DNA of 37,597 bases from Alphaproteobacteria bacterium (lineage in GTDB: Bacteria; Bacteroidota; Bacteroidia; Bacteroidales; FEN-979), in contig SACF01000043.1 of assembly GCA_009928665.1 (NCBI GenBank), positions 1 to 37,597 on the forward strand. The letters are read 5' to 3'. A model generated the notes under the pieces. That model did not search any database, was not told the origin of the DNA, and saw only the letters and a list, made by a program, of their open reading frames with translations. Positions within the stretch are counted from its first letter, which is position 1. Every line of letters starts with the position of its first letter. The translations under genes and the position numbers were made by a program. This document shows positions 1-8,071 of the stretch, one piece after another.

Positions 1-1
1 T

Positions 2-814
2 TATCATATCCACGATACGGCCGATCTCCTGCATCTGCTGGCTTATATCCCGGTTCATCTCATCGATATCAGGGAACCGGGTCATGAATACAACATTTTT
101 GAATTCCGGAATGATTTTCTTGAAGCCTGGCAAGAAATCCTATCCCGGGGAAAGGTGCCCATTATGTGCGGGGGATCGGGTATGTATCTCGACAGCATCC
201 TGAGCGACTATCATCTGACCGATGTTTCCGAAACAGATTCCCCGAAGGATAAACTGCAAAAGATGTCCGACGAAGAGCTCACCGACCTGCTGCGTTCCAT
301 GAAGAAACTCCATAACAAGACAGATCTCGAAGACCGGGAACGTTTGATCAAGGCAATCCGCATCGCTAAACGATCGCGGACCGATTCTTCGGGATACCTG
401 CCGAAGACCATACCTGATCTCCGGAAGCATATTTTTGGAATATCCATTCCCCGTCCCCTTCAGATGCAACGCATCTCAGAACGCCTCACCCTGAGGCTTC
501 ACACCGGTATGATCGAAGAGACCGAACGGCTGCTCGCCTCCGGGATCACGCCCGAACGGCTTATCCGCTATGGACTTGAATACCGGTTCACAACCCTGTA
601 TCTGACCGGAAAAATCACATTTCAGGAGATGGAGGAAAAGTTGAATATTGCAATCCGGCAGTTCGCGAAACGACAGATGACCTGGTTCCGGGGGATGGAA
701 CGCAGGGGAATACGGATTTGCTGGATCGACGGGCAAAGACCTGTTGAAGAAACCGCATCGGAAATCATTTCCAGGGTAACCGGCGGGGAAAAGAGCAACA
801 GAAACCAGGAATAA
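2..814 (+). CDS. miaA: tRNA dimethylallyltransferase MiaA, 5'-truncated by the window edge
   Basis: MiaA transfers a dimethylallyl group to N6 of A37 in tRNAs that read UNN codons. The reading frame is open from base 2, before the first ATG at 155. The upstream part reads HLIDIREPGHEYNIFEF, which matches the region after the DSRQ segment of MiaA, so the start codon and the P-loop lie outside the window. CGGSGMYLDSIL is the substrate-binding segment and RQFAKRQMTWFRG is the conserved C-terminal MiaA signature. The first in-window ATG (155) falls inside the conserved GGSG region and is not the start. Bacteroidota often carry two miaA paralogs; the EYNxFEFxxDF wording suggests the more divergent one, but that is from memory. 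hydF follows 35 bases downstream on the same strand, so the two are probably co-transcribed. Confidence 0.9.
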   Translation, partial: YHIHDTADLLHLLAYIPVHLIDIREPGHEYNIFEFRNDFLEAWQEILSRGKVPIMCGGSGMYLDSILSDYHLTDVSETDSPKDKLQKMSDEELTDLLRSMKKLHNKTDLEDRERLIKAIRIAKRSRTDSSGYLPKTIPDLRKHIFGISIPRPLQMQRISERLTLRLHTGMIEETERLLASGITPERLIRYGLEYRFTTLYLTGKITFQEMEEKLNIAIRQFAKRQMTWFRGMERRGIRICWIDGQRPVEETASEIISRVTGGEKSNRNQE

Positions 815-849
815 AGAATTTCAGAAACACCGAACAGCCAGAAAAAACC

Positions 850-2076
850 ATGAACAGCAAAGGCCGCGACAACAAGCCCCACATCGGGATCTTCGGACGA
901 AGGAACAACGGAAAAAGTTCACTGATCAATGCCCTGACGGGTCAGGAGACAGCCATCGTTTCAGATCTCGCGGGCACCACCACCGATCCCGTTAAAAAAT
1001 CGATCGAAATTCCCGGGGCAGGACCTGTCGTCATGATCGATACGGCAGGTATCGACGATACCGGTGATCTGGGGAGAAAGCGCATTGAGAAATCGCTCGA
1101 TGTGTTGAAGATCATTGATTTTGCCATTCTGGTCGTGGCACACAATCAATTCGGAGAACCCGAACTGAATCTGATCTCTGAGTTTCAGAAACTGGATCTG
1201 CCCTTTATCGTCGTTCACAATAAGTCGGATGAGGAGAAACTTTCACCCGCCATTGCTGAAGCGATCCGCGTAAATACAGGATCCACAGCGCTCGAAGTCA
1301 GCGCCCGGCAGGCCGACACCATGCGGCCCCTGGTACAGCGGATTCAGACAGACATGCCGGAAAACGCGTATCGTAAACAAACGCTGATCGGCGACCTGAT
1401 CTCTTACGGCGACGTCGTGTTGCTCATCACCCCCATCGATATAGAAGCGCCTGAGGGGAGGATGATCCTTCCCCAGGTACAGGTGATACGCGATGTTCTT
1501 GACCACGACGGCATTGCTGTGGTCTGCAAGGAACGTGAAGTTGATGCCTTTTTCAAAAAGATGAATCCCAAGCCGGTACTGGTGGTCACCGACAGCCAGG
1601 TCTTTCCAAAAGCCGATGCGGCCATACCAAAAAACATCCTGCTGACAAGTTTCAGCATTCTTCTGGCACGCCAGAAAGGAGATTTCGCACATTATGCCGA
1701 AGGAACACCGCACATTTCAAAACTTCGTGAAGGCGACCGGATCCTGATCCTCGAATCATGCACCCACCATGTTTCATGCGACGACATCGGCAGGGTGAAA
1801 ATTCCCCGGTGGATCTCCGGGTTTACCGGTAAAAACCTGGAATTCGAAGTGGTTGCAGGGCTGAACAGAGTTCCCCGCCCGATCACCGATTACGCCATGG
1901 TGATCCAGTGCGGCGGATGCATGATTACGAGAAGGCAGATCATCAACCGGCTGAAGCCCGCAATCGACGCGGGAATTCCGGTATCAAACTACGGGATGAC
2001 CATTGCTTATGTCCACGGCATCTACAACCGGGCAATGGAACCTTTCGGGTTACGGGGTAAGGAAGATTACCTTTAA
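850..2076 (+). CDS. hydF: [FeFe] hydrogenase maturation GTPase HydF
   Basis: HydF is the scaffold that carries the 2Fe subcluster precursor and delivers it to apo-[FeFe] hydrogenase. The 408-residue protein has an N-terminal GTPase domain: P-loop GRRNNGKSS at about residues 16-24, DTAG at 64-67 and NKSD at 124-127. The C-terminal cluster-binding domain has C304-T-H306, then 47 residues, then C354-G-G-C357. This fits the HydF pattern CxHx(46-53)HCxxC, except that the residue before C354 is Gln rather than His. The usual partners hydE, hydG and the hydrogenase are not in this window; they could lie upstream of miaA or elsewhere. The ATG at 850 directly precedes the P-loop region at normal spacing. 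The gene faces the SDR gene on the other strand, with only 30 bases between stops and no obvious terminator. Confidence 0.93.
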   Translation: MNSKGRDNKPHIGIFGRRNNGKSSLINALTGQETAIVSDLAGTTTDPVKKSIEIPGAGPVVMIDTAGIDDTGDLGRKRIEKSLDVLKIIDFAILVVAHNQFGEPELNLISEFQKLDLPFIVVHNKSDEEKLSPAIAEAIRVNTGSTALEVSARQADTMRPLVQRIQTDMPENAYRKQTLIGDLISYGDVVLLITPIDIEAPEGRMILPQVQVIRDVLDHDGIAVVCKEREVDAFFKKMNPKPVLVVTDSQVFPKADAAIPKNILLTSFSILLARQKGDFAHYAEGTPHISKLREGDRILILESCTHHVSCDDIGRVKIPRWISGFTGKNLEFEVVAGLNRVPRPITDYAMVIQCGGCMITRRQIINRLKPAIDAGIPVSNYGMTIAYVHGIYNRAMEPFGLRGKEDYL

Positions 2077-2106
2077 AGCAGTGAAGACTATTTCTGATCC
2101 TGATTG

Positions 2107-2811
2107 TCAGACCTCCGCAAGGGCAACCGGGATTACTTGCCCGTTCATGGTTTTATGCCCGGTGATGGCGAAATCGGCAATAAACTGCGCCATCTGTACC
2201 GGGTTCAGCGCGGCTTTCTGACCCGGAAAGGCCCGGGTGAACATCTCCGTTTGTACTGATCCAAGCGCCAGACAATTAACCTTGATCTCCAACCCGGCGA
2301 GTTCCGTGGCCAGGATCTCCGTCAGAATATGAAGGGCCCCCTTACTGGAAGTGTACGCGGCAAGACCCGGAAATTTCCGCGTTGCAGGCACCCCGCCGTA
2401 ACTTCCAATGTTCACGACATGCGCTCCCCTGTTAAGGATGGGCAGAAGGGCCTGGGTAAGGAAAAAGGGAGCTTTGAAGTTGACATTGACCGTTTCATCA
2501 AAATCGGAAAGTTCGAACTTTTCATAGGGCTTGTTGATCAAACGGCCCGCGTTGTGGATCAGGATGTCGCATTTATGAATAAAGGTCTCAAGCCGCTGTA
2601 CGATAAAGGGATAAAATTCAAACTGATTGAGGTCAAATTCATAGGGGATCACCTTCGTGTCGGGATAGAGTTTGATGCATTCAGCCTGCAACTCCTTCAG
2701 GGCTTTCCCATTCCGGGAAACAGCGATGATCTGGTTCTGCTTATGGCGTGCCAGTATCTTCACCAGTTCAGATCCGATTCCGCGACCGGCGCCTGTAATA
2801 ATTATATTCAT
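2107..2811 (-). CDS. short-chain dehydrogenase/reductase (SDR), classical type
   Basis: This is an NAD(P)-dependent oxidoreductase of unknown substrate. The 234-residue protein has the Rossmann TGxxxGxG motif as TGAGRGIG (residues 6-13), the NAG motif at 87-89, catalytic Ser at about 137 (NIGSYGG) and YTSSK at 153-157, i.e. YxxxK. The length is typical of classical SDRs. An Arg in VSRNG after the second beta strand would favour NADP over NAD, which is an inference. It is transcribed convergently with hydF and divergently from the choice-of-anchor V gene, with a 146-base divergent intergenic region. Nothing nearby identifies the substrate. Confidence 0.88.
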   Translation of the reverse strand: MNIIITGAGRGIGSELVKILARHKQNQIIAVSRNGKALKELQAECIKLYPDTKVIPYEFDLNQFEFYPFIVQRLETFIHKCDILIHNAGRLINKPYEKFELSDFDETVNVNFKAPFFLTQALLPILNRGAHVVNIGSYGGVPATRKFPGLAAYTSSKGALHILTEILATELAGLEIKVNCLALGSVQTEMFTRAFPGQKAALNPVQMAQFIADFAITGHKTMNGQVIPVALAEV

Positions 2812-2924
2812 ATACGTTAATATTTCAGAATGATGATTGTTTATCCTAATTATGAATACATTAAGATAAATAAATACCTGTCAAATAATCGTGATTCAAT
2901 CCTCAAAGGTAAAGAAGTTTTTTG

Positions 2925-2932
2925 TAATTTTG
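2925..2932 (+). promoter_or_regulatory. putative -7 promoter element (TAATTTTG)
   Basis: The octamer TAATTTTG matches the Bacteroidota -7 consensus TAnnTTTG and lies 25 bases before the ATG of the downstream secreted-protein gene. No convincing TTTG -33 box was found at the expected spacing, so this is a single-element call. Confidence 0.4.
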
Positions 2933-2957
2933 CAGTCGGTTTGTTCCCTGAACTTTT

Positions 2958-3758
2958 ATGAAAAGAAAACTGTTCGTTCTCATCCCTGCACTGACTGTGG
3001 TTTCGCTGCTGACAGTCTCTTTCAGCGGAGATGAACAGAGTGATTATCAAGGAGGATCTCCGGCGGGATACACCGGGTCCCCGGGCGACGGACATGACTG
3101 TGTAGCCTGTCATGGCGGGTCTGCATCAACGGTTTCGGACTGGATCACTTCCGACATTCCTCCCGAAGGTTACACTCCTGGTACCACCTACAGCATAACC
3201 GTTACCGTTTCCGGTTCGGGGAAAAAGGGATTTGAGGTTTCACCCCAGGACCAGGCCGGTGCACAGCTCGGCACCCTGATTGCCGGAACCGGTTCAAAAC
3301 TGGTGGGAGGTTCCAAGTATGTCACCCAGGTTTCTTCTCCCTCTGCAAACCCTTCAACATGGACATTCGGGTGGACTGCTCCGTTAGCCGGAACCGGAAC
3401 GGTGACGATTTACGGAGCTTTCACGGTAAGTAAATCCGTTACCAAATTGTCAACACTTGAAATATCAGAATATAATCCTTCAACCTCCGCTATATATCCG
3501 GTTTCTGAAACATCTTGTTTCATAAATCCGAATCCCGCCTCCGGATTCCTGAACATTCAAATCACGGAAACAGATCATAAACCGGTACAAATTGATATAC
3601 TGAACACCCGTGGCGTTATCGTTCAATCTGAATATTTCAGACCGGTTACCGGGAAACAAACCGAACGAATTGACATATCAGGACTTCCTGACGGGCTTTA
3701 TCTGGTTCGTTTGACTGCGGGTGTTTCCCAACAAATCCAAAAGTTGATAAAATACTGA
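2958..3758 (+). CDS. T9SS-exported choice-of-anchor V-type protein with a CxxCH motif
   Basis: This is a secreted 266-residue protein of unknown function. It has an N-terminal signal peptide (KRK, then a hydrophobic stretch to about residue 22). Next is a glycine-rich segment with C48-V-A-C51-H52, a haem c-binding type motif in the TGSPGDGHDCVACHGG setting that I associate with choice-of-anchor V domain proteins. A beta-rich domain follows at about residues 60-165. A T9SS type A sorting domain occupies about residues 185-266, starting NPNPASG and ending in DGLYLVRLTAG...KLIKY. Export by Sec and then T9SS to the surface is expected. A single CxxCH could bind one haem covalently, but a structural or metal role is equally possible. 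It is followed after 36 bases by another T9SS cargo gene, suggesting co-expression. Confidence 0.8.
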   Translation: MKRKLFVLIPALTVVSLLTVSFSGDEQSDYQGGSPAGYTGSPGDGHDCVACHGGSASTVSDWITSDIPPEGYTPGTTYSITVTVSGSGKKGFEVSPQDQAGAQLGTLIAGTGSKLVGGSKYVTQVSSPSANPSTWTFGWTAPLAGTGTVTIYGAFTVSKSVTKLSTLEISEYNPSTSAIYPVSETSCFINPNPASGFLNIQITETDHKPVQIDILNTRGVIVQSEYFRPVTGKQTERIDISGLPDGLYLVRLTAGVSQQIQKLIKY

Positions 3759-3794
3759 AAACTAACCCTTAATTTCAAAACAATCCATCTCAAC

Positions 3795-6134
3795 ATGAAA
3801 AAAATCACCCTTCTCCTGGCACTCCTGCTCATTTGCGCCTTTCAGCTTTCTGCTCAGGATGCACCACAGATTCCGACCGTTATGAAAGCCGTCTATTTCG
3901 ACGTTTCGCCGCCCCTTCGCGACATGGTTCAGAAAAACGATGCAACCGATCCATCGTGGAAAAGCGGTATTGTCAAAAACAAACTCAACACGGTTTCACC
4001 TGAACCCGATGTTCCGGATTACATGAAACCGGATGCAGTACGCCAGAGATGGATCGGTACAACACTTACCGATACTACCATTCAGAATTTCGACGGAGTC
4101 GGCGCCAACTATTCTCTTCCCCCGGATACAGACGGCGAAGTGGGCCCTTCACACTATTTCCAGGTTGTCAATACCAAATATGCCATTTACAACAAGACCG
4201 GGGTTAAAATCCTTGGACCGACTAACAACAGCGTGATTTTTAATGGATTACCTAACAACAGCAACGACGGTGATGCGGTGGTTCTGTACGATGAGAATGC
4301 CGACCGTTGGTTATTCAGCCAGTTCAGCCTTCCCAATTACCCGAATGGTCCGTTCTATGAAAACGTGGCCATATCACAGACCAATGATCCGACCGGTTCC
4401 TGGTACCGTTACCAGTTTCAGTTCTCCTCCATGCCCGATTATCCGAAACTTTCGGTTTGGAATGATGGTTATTACATGACCATCCGCCGTTTCAGCGCTG
4501 GTTCTCTTTCGTGGCAGGGAATGTCGGCCATAGCTTTGGACCGAGCCAAGATGCTGGTTGGCGATCAGACTGCTTCGATGGTGATGTTCAACCTCCCGTC
4601 ATCAGCGGAAGGTGCTCTTTCGGCCGATTGCGACAGCGATTTTCCTCCGGCCGGGACTCCCTGTCCGGTTGCTTATCTTACCTCCAACTCTGTAAAAATT
4701 TATGATTTTGTGGTCGATTGGGTCACACCGGCAAACTCAACATTTAATCAGAATTATACCGTCTTCATCACCTCCTTCAACGTCTGGTCGAGCAGTAATG
4801 TGGTCCCTCAGAAGAATACCAGTCAGAAGTTGGATGTAATGGCCGGTCGCCGGATCATGTTCCGTATGCCCTACCGTACCTTCACAGGTTATTCTTCGAT
4901 GCTCCTCAGCACGACTGCCAACGTTGGCGGTGTTGCCGGAATTCGATGGATGGAACTCCGGAAACCCGCGAACCTTTGGACACTTCACCAGGAGGGAACC
5001 TATGCTCCAAGCGATGGAAATTACCGGTGGATGGGTAGCATCGCTATGGATTCCGCCGGAAATATTGCACTCGGGTTTTCTATCAGCGGCTCAACAATGT
5101 TTCCCTCAATCCGTTATACCGGCCGGTTGGCCAATGATCCCCTTGGACAGATGACCATTGCCGAACGCGGAATCATGAACGGAGGCGGATCCCAAACTGA
5201 TAACAGCGGCCGCTGGGGCGATTACAGCGCCATGACCGCAGATCCCTCGGAAGTGGGAAAATTCTGGTACACCCAGCAATATTATTCAACCACCTCATCT
5301 GCAAGTTGGAAAACAAGGATCGCCTCCTTCTCCTTCAGCAATGCATTTTCGACCGTGGCTTCCGCCAACCCGCCCCTGATTTGTGTCGGCGATTCAACCC
5401 AGCTTACCGTCCAGCCAAATGGCGGATCGGGAACCTATACCTATCAATGGAGCTCCATCCCCGCCGGATTCACCTCCACCCTGCAAAACCCCAAAGCAGC
5501 CCCTTCGGATACTACAAAATATATCGTTGCCACAAGCGACGGCGCTTTGACAAGGTATGACACGGTTACTGTGAACACCGCACCGCTGCCCAATGTCTCA
5601 GCCGGTAACGATACCACACTGTGCTGGTACCTGACCTCCATCGACGTTCACGGAACCGCCACCAACTACAAAGCCATCGGATGGATCACCTCCGGAACAG
5701 GTAACTTTGACAACAACAGCGCACTCAATACCGTGTATCATCCAACCCTGGCCGATAAACTGAATGGCTCCGTGGATCTGACCCTGGTTGCCATCCCGAA
5801 CCTTCCGTGCACCGGTAACGTGACCAGCGCCAGACATATTATTTTCGATCAGTGTACGGGAATGAACGAAGCTATCGCTACCGAACCCGGAATCAGCCTG
5901 CAACCCAACCCGGCCCACAACAATGTAACCATTACCATGAATGGCATCGGGAAATCGGTTGCAACACTGACCCTTACCACGGTCGACGGGAAACAGGTGT
6001 ACAGGAACGACTTCGAAGGCACCGGCAAAGCCATTGCACACCGGATGGATCTGACGGGATTCTCCAAAGGAATCTACGTCGTTCAACTCAAAACCGGTAA
6101 GCAGGTATCAACCGCCAAACTGATCGTTCAATAA
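3795..6134 (+). CDS. large T9SS type A cargo protein, function unknown
   Basis: The 779-residue secreted protein begins with a signal peptide (MKKITLLLALLLICAFQLSAQ, cleavage near residue 21). A long region at about residues 90-520 is rich in Trp, Tyr and Asn and resembles large uncharacterised Bacteroidota surface proteins (VGPSHYFQVVNTKYAIYNK). A PKD/Ig-like segment follows at about 530-600 (PPLICVGDSTQLTV...YQWSSIPAG). The C-terminal sorting domain is at about 700-779, beginning near LQPNPAHNNVTI and ending with KGIYVVQLKTG...KLIVQ. These features place it as a surface or secreted protein handled by the type IX system. No catalytic motif was recognised. Only 13 bases after the stop begins a TGTGA palindrome that belongs to the riboflavin promoter region. 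Confidence 0.82.
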   Translation: MKKITLLLALLLICAFQLSAQDAPQIPTVMKAVYFDVSPPLRDMVQKNDATDPSWKSGIVKNKLNTVSPEPDVPDYMKPDAVRQRWIGTTLTDTTIQNFDGVGANYSLPPDTDGEVGPSHYFQVVNTKYAIYNKTGVKILGPTNNSVIFNGLPNNSNDGDAVVLYDENADRWLFSQFSLPNYPNGPFYENVAISQTNDPTGSWYRYQFQFSSMPDYPKLSVWNDGYYMTIRRFSAGSLSWQGMSAIALDRAKMLVGDQTASMVMFNLPSSAEGALSADCDSDFPPAGTPCPVAYLTSNSVKIYDFVVDWVTPANSTFNQNYTVFITSFNVWSSSNVVPQKNTSQKLDVMAGRRIMFRMPYRTFTGYSSMLLSTTANVGGVAGIRWMELRKPANLWTLHQEGTYAPSDGNYRWMGSIAMDSAGNIALGFSISGSTMFPSIRYTGRLANDPLGQMTIAERGIMNGGGSQTDNSGRWGDYSAMTADPSEVGKFWYTQQYYSTTSSASWKTRIASFSFSNAFSTVASANPPLICVGDSTQLTVQPNGGSGTYTYQWSSIPAGFTSTLQNPKAAPSDTTKYIVATSDGALTRYDTVTVNTAPLPNVSAGNDTTLCWYLTSIDVHGTATNYKAIGWITSGTGNFDNNSALNTVYHPTLADKLNGSVDLTLVAIPNLPCTGNVTSARHIIFDQCTGMNEAIATEPGISLQPNPAHNNVTITMNGIGKSVATLTLTTVDGKQVYRNDFEGTGKAIAHRMDLTGFSKGIYVVQLKTGKQVSTAKLIVQ

Positions 6135-6146
6135 GGATAAAAAATC

Positions 6147-6162
6147 TGTGAATCTTTTCACA
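6147..6162. promoter_or_regulatory. palindrome TGTGA-N6-TCACA, candidate Crp/Fnr-family operator
   Basis: The 16 bases read TGTGA, ATCTTT, TCACA, which is the exact form of the classical CRP-type site. It overlaps the predicted -33 box of the riboflavin-locus promoter. A second palindrome of the same half-sites lies at 6186-6200. It could instead be a weak hairpin at the 3' end of the preceding gene. Confidence 0.45.
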
Positions 6163-6185
6163 ATTAAATAATCGTTGTATATTTG
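6155..6185 (+). promoter_or_regulatory. promoter of the riboflavin locus
   Basis: The -7 element TATATTTG (6178-6185) matches Bacteroidota TAnnTTTG. A TTTT at 6155-6158 lies 19 bases upstream, close to the TTTG -33 box. The predicted transcription start is near 6189, about 35 bases before the FMN riboswitch. Confidence 0.65.
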
Positions 6186-6200
6186 CTGTGAATATCACAG
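6186..6200. promoter_or_regulatory. palindrome CTGTGA-ATA-TCACAG at the predicted transcription start
   Basis: A perfect 6-bp inverted repeat with a 3-base centre directly follows the -7 element. It shares the TGTGA/TCACA half-sites of the 6147-6162 palindrome but with a shorter spacer. It could be an operator or a small hairpin at the transcript 5' end. Confidence 0.4.
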
Positions 6201-6223
6201 ATGTGTTCCTAAAAATAGATTCT

Positions 6224-6369
6224 GGTTCTTCAGGGCAGGGTGAAATTCCCGACCGGCGGTAAAGTCCGCGATTTCCCGAAAGATCAGGGATTCTTCAATC
6301 CCGGTCGACCGTGAAACGAGTCGTTGAAACTACGACACCGACAGTATAGTCTGGATGGAAGAAGAAACC
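6224..6369 (+). ncRNA. FMN riboswitch (RFN element)
   Basis: The aptamer contains the invariant RFN blocks: GGGTGAAATTCCCGACCGGC near 6238, GTCCGCGA near 6264, and GACACCGACAGTATAGTC at about 6334-6351 followed by TGGATGGAAGAAG. The closing stem P1 can form between GGTTCTTC (6224-6231) and GAAGAA-A-CC (6361-6369). FMN binding is expected to lower expression of the downstream riboflavin genes. A terminator follows at 6410-6443. CCTGT at 6368-6372, which overlaps the 3' side of P1, could pair with ACAGG in the terminator and act as a short antiterminator; that pairing is only five or six base pairs and is inferred. Confidence 0.97.
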
Positions 6370-6409
6370 TGTTTAATTTGAAATATATTTGAGAATTAAA
6401 TAGATTCAT

Positions 6410-6443
6410 GCCCTGTTGCAATTTTGTGACAGGGCTTTTTTTT
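6410..6443 (+). terminator. intrinsic terminator, expression platform of the FMN riboswitch
   Basis: The stem GCCCTGT/ACAGGGC (6410-6416 with 6429-6435) is followed by eight T residues. It sits 40 bases after the aptamer and about 290 bases before ribD, consistent with premature termination when FMN is bound. Confidence 0.85.
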
Positions 6444-6460
6444 ACCAAGGAGAGAAAAAA

Positions 6461-6720
6461 ATTGACAATGGACAATGGACAATTGACAATGGACAATGGA
6501 AAATTGAAAACGGAAAACGATTTGAGGATTTGAGAATGTGAAAAATTTTAATTATTGCTTTTCCCCTATTCTCTATTGCCTATTGCCTATTGCCTATTTT
6601 CAAATGGCCAATGCCTAATGCCTGGTTTGAATTTTTAATAATTGTTTCACTCATTCACTCAATCACTCATTCACTCAATCACTCATTCACTCAATAAATA
6701 AATCAATCATTCAGTCAATC
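6461..6720 (-). repeat. modular repeat array R1 (A-E-F-B-C-G) between riboswitch terminator and ribD
   Basis: Read on the plus strand the array has ACAATGG/ACAATTG units (6461-6500), a GAAAACGGAAAACG word (6505-6519), the fixed 45-base word F (6514-6558), CTATTGCCTATTGCC units (6567-6598), the AATGGCCAATGCCTAATGCC word (6603-6623) and TCACTCAT/TCACTCAA octamers (6647-6720). Read on the minus strand the order is B-F-E-A, the same as in the array at 16150-16388. The A end lies 17 bases from the terminator. It contains no convincing gene. Confidence 0.85.
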
Positions 6721-6733
6721 CCTTTTTTTCCCC

Positions 6734-7906
6734 ATGACCTCCGACCAAAAATTCATGCAGATTGCAATCCGGCTGGCCGGTAAAGGGGCCGGATGGGTCA
6801 ATCCGAACCCGATGGTCGGCGCGGTAATCGTGAACCGGGATCGGATCATCGGGTCGGGATTTCATGCGTATTTCGGCGGGCCCCATGCCGAAGTGAATGC
6901 CTTCCGTTCTGTACTTCCCTCCGATCGCCCTCTTATTGAAGGTTCAACCCTCTATGTTACCCTGGAGCCTTGCGATCATTACGGAAAAACGCCACCATGT
7001 ACCAACCTGATCCTGGAAAACAAAATAGGCAGGGTAGTAATCGGAATGGCGGATCCGAATCCGGCGGTAAACGGAAAAGGTATTTCGAAACTGAAACAGA
7101 ATGGGATTGAAGTTCTTACAGATTGTCTCGAACCTCAGGTTGCCTTACAAAATCAGATCTTCATCAAGTACATCACCACCGGGAAGCCTTTTGTTCTACT
7201 GAAGTCGGCCATGACCCTCGACGGTAAAATAGCAACGGTTACCAATGCATCACAATGGATCACGGGGTCCGAATCGAGAAAACTGGTTCACAGGATCCGA
7301 CAACAATACGGCGCCATTATGGTGGGGATCGATACGGTAGTCGCTGATGATCCCCTGTTGAATGTAAGGCTGAAAGAGCCTTCGGTCAAGGACCGGGCTG
7401 GTGTGCCGGATGGTCCGTGTTGGAAGAATCCCCTGAAAGTCATTGCCGATACCCGGGGCCGGATCCCGCTTACCGCCAAAGTACTGACAAACGACCCGCA
7501 ACTGACCATTGTCGCTGTCACCCATTTGGCCGAGCCGTCAAAATTGAAAGCGATTGAAAGATTGGGTGCGCAAGTCCTGATATGTCCTGAAAAAGATCAC
7601 CGGGTTGACCTGGAGTTCATCTTTTCAGCGCTCGGAACCATGGGCATCGACAGTGTGATGATCGAGGGAGGCAGCACCCTTGCATTTTCAGCCATGCGGG
7701 ATGGGTTGGTGGATAAGGTGATCAGCTTTATTGCACCCAAGATCCTGGGCGGTGAAAAAGCGCCGACCCCGGTCGGAGGCGACGGCATCGAAAAAATGGA
7801 GGATGCAATTGCCCTCAACAATTTGAAAACAAGAAAGATCGGAGAAGATATCATGGTCGAGGGGTATCCGGTAAAAAAACCTGCTGAACACACAATAAAT
7901 GATTGA
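6734..7906 (+). CDS. ribD: bifunctional riboflavin deaminase/reductase RibD
   Basis: RibD catalyses two cytosolic steps: deamination of the GTP cyclohydrolase II product and NADPH-dependent reduction of its ribose. The N-terminal cytidine-deaminase-like zinc domain has H51-A-E53 and C80...C89 in PCDHYGKTPPC. The C-terminal reductase domain from about residue 145 has TLDGKIAT, SQWITG, GIDTVVADDPLLNVR and EGGSTLAF. The length of 390 fits the family (about 340-400). The ATG at 6734 is supported by the conserved KFMQIAIRLA start. The last codons (IND and TGA) overlap the first GATTGACT unit of array R2. It is controlled by the FMN riboswitch but separated from the terminator by about 290 bases of repeats. 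Confidence 0.96.
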   Translation: MTSDQKFMQIAIRLAGKGAGWVNPNPMVGAVIVNRDRIIGSGFHAYFGGPHAEVNAFRSVLPSDRPLIEGSTLYVTLEPCDHYGKTPPCTNLILENKIGRVVIGMADPNPAVNGKGISKLKQNGIEVLTDCLEPQVALQNQIFIKYITTGKPFVLLKSAMTLDGKIATVTNASQWITGSESRKLVHRIRQQYGAIMVGIDTVVADDPLLNVRLKEPSVKDRAGVPDGPCWKNPLKVIADTRGRIPLTAKVLTNDPQLTIVAVTHLAEPSKLKAIERLGAQVLICPEKDHRVDLEFIFSALGTMGIDSVMIEGGSTLAFSAMRDGLVDKVISFIAPKILGGEKAPTPVGGDGIEKMEDAIALNNLKTRKIGEDIMVEGYPVKKPAEHTIND

Positions 7907-8050
7907 CTGATTGACTGATTGACTGAATGACTGATTGACTGATTGACTGATTTAGTTATTTATTGAGTGAATGTGTGATTGAGTGATTGAGTGAATTAAT
8001 TTTTGAATTAATTTTTTCCCTAATGGCTAATGGCCAATGCCTAATGCCTG
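7901..8050 (+). repeat. modular repeat array R2 (G octamers plus C word) between ribD and ribE
   Basis: The array starts inside the ribD stop region with GATTGACT units, passes through TTTATTGAGTGAATG and GATTGAGT units, and ends with the AATGGCCAATGCCTAATGCC word at about 8030-8049. The octamer part is the reverse complement of the 6647-6720 octamers upstream of ribD, so ribD is bracketed by inverted octamer arrays. The C word, however, is in the same orientation on both sides. Confidence 0.85.
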
Positions 8051-8071
8051 ATATGAATTATAATCTTTTAC

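Noticed and set aside
2329..2820. 163-residue open frame opposite the SDR gene
   Set aside because: It is antisense to a well-supported SDR with all catalytic motifs and has no recognisable protein signature.
3096..3120. CxxCH motif as evidence for a multihaem cytochrome
   Set aside because: Only one CxxCH occurs in the protein, and the surrounding glycine-rich segment fits the choice-of-anchor V pattern better.
6284..6496. Minus-strand frame translating as MSIVNCPLSIVN...; similar frames at 10696 and 22642
   Set aside because: These are translations of the A-word repeats in one frame, not genes. They overlap the riboswitch or array sequence and have no conserved domain.
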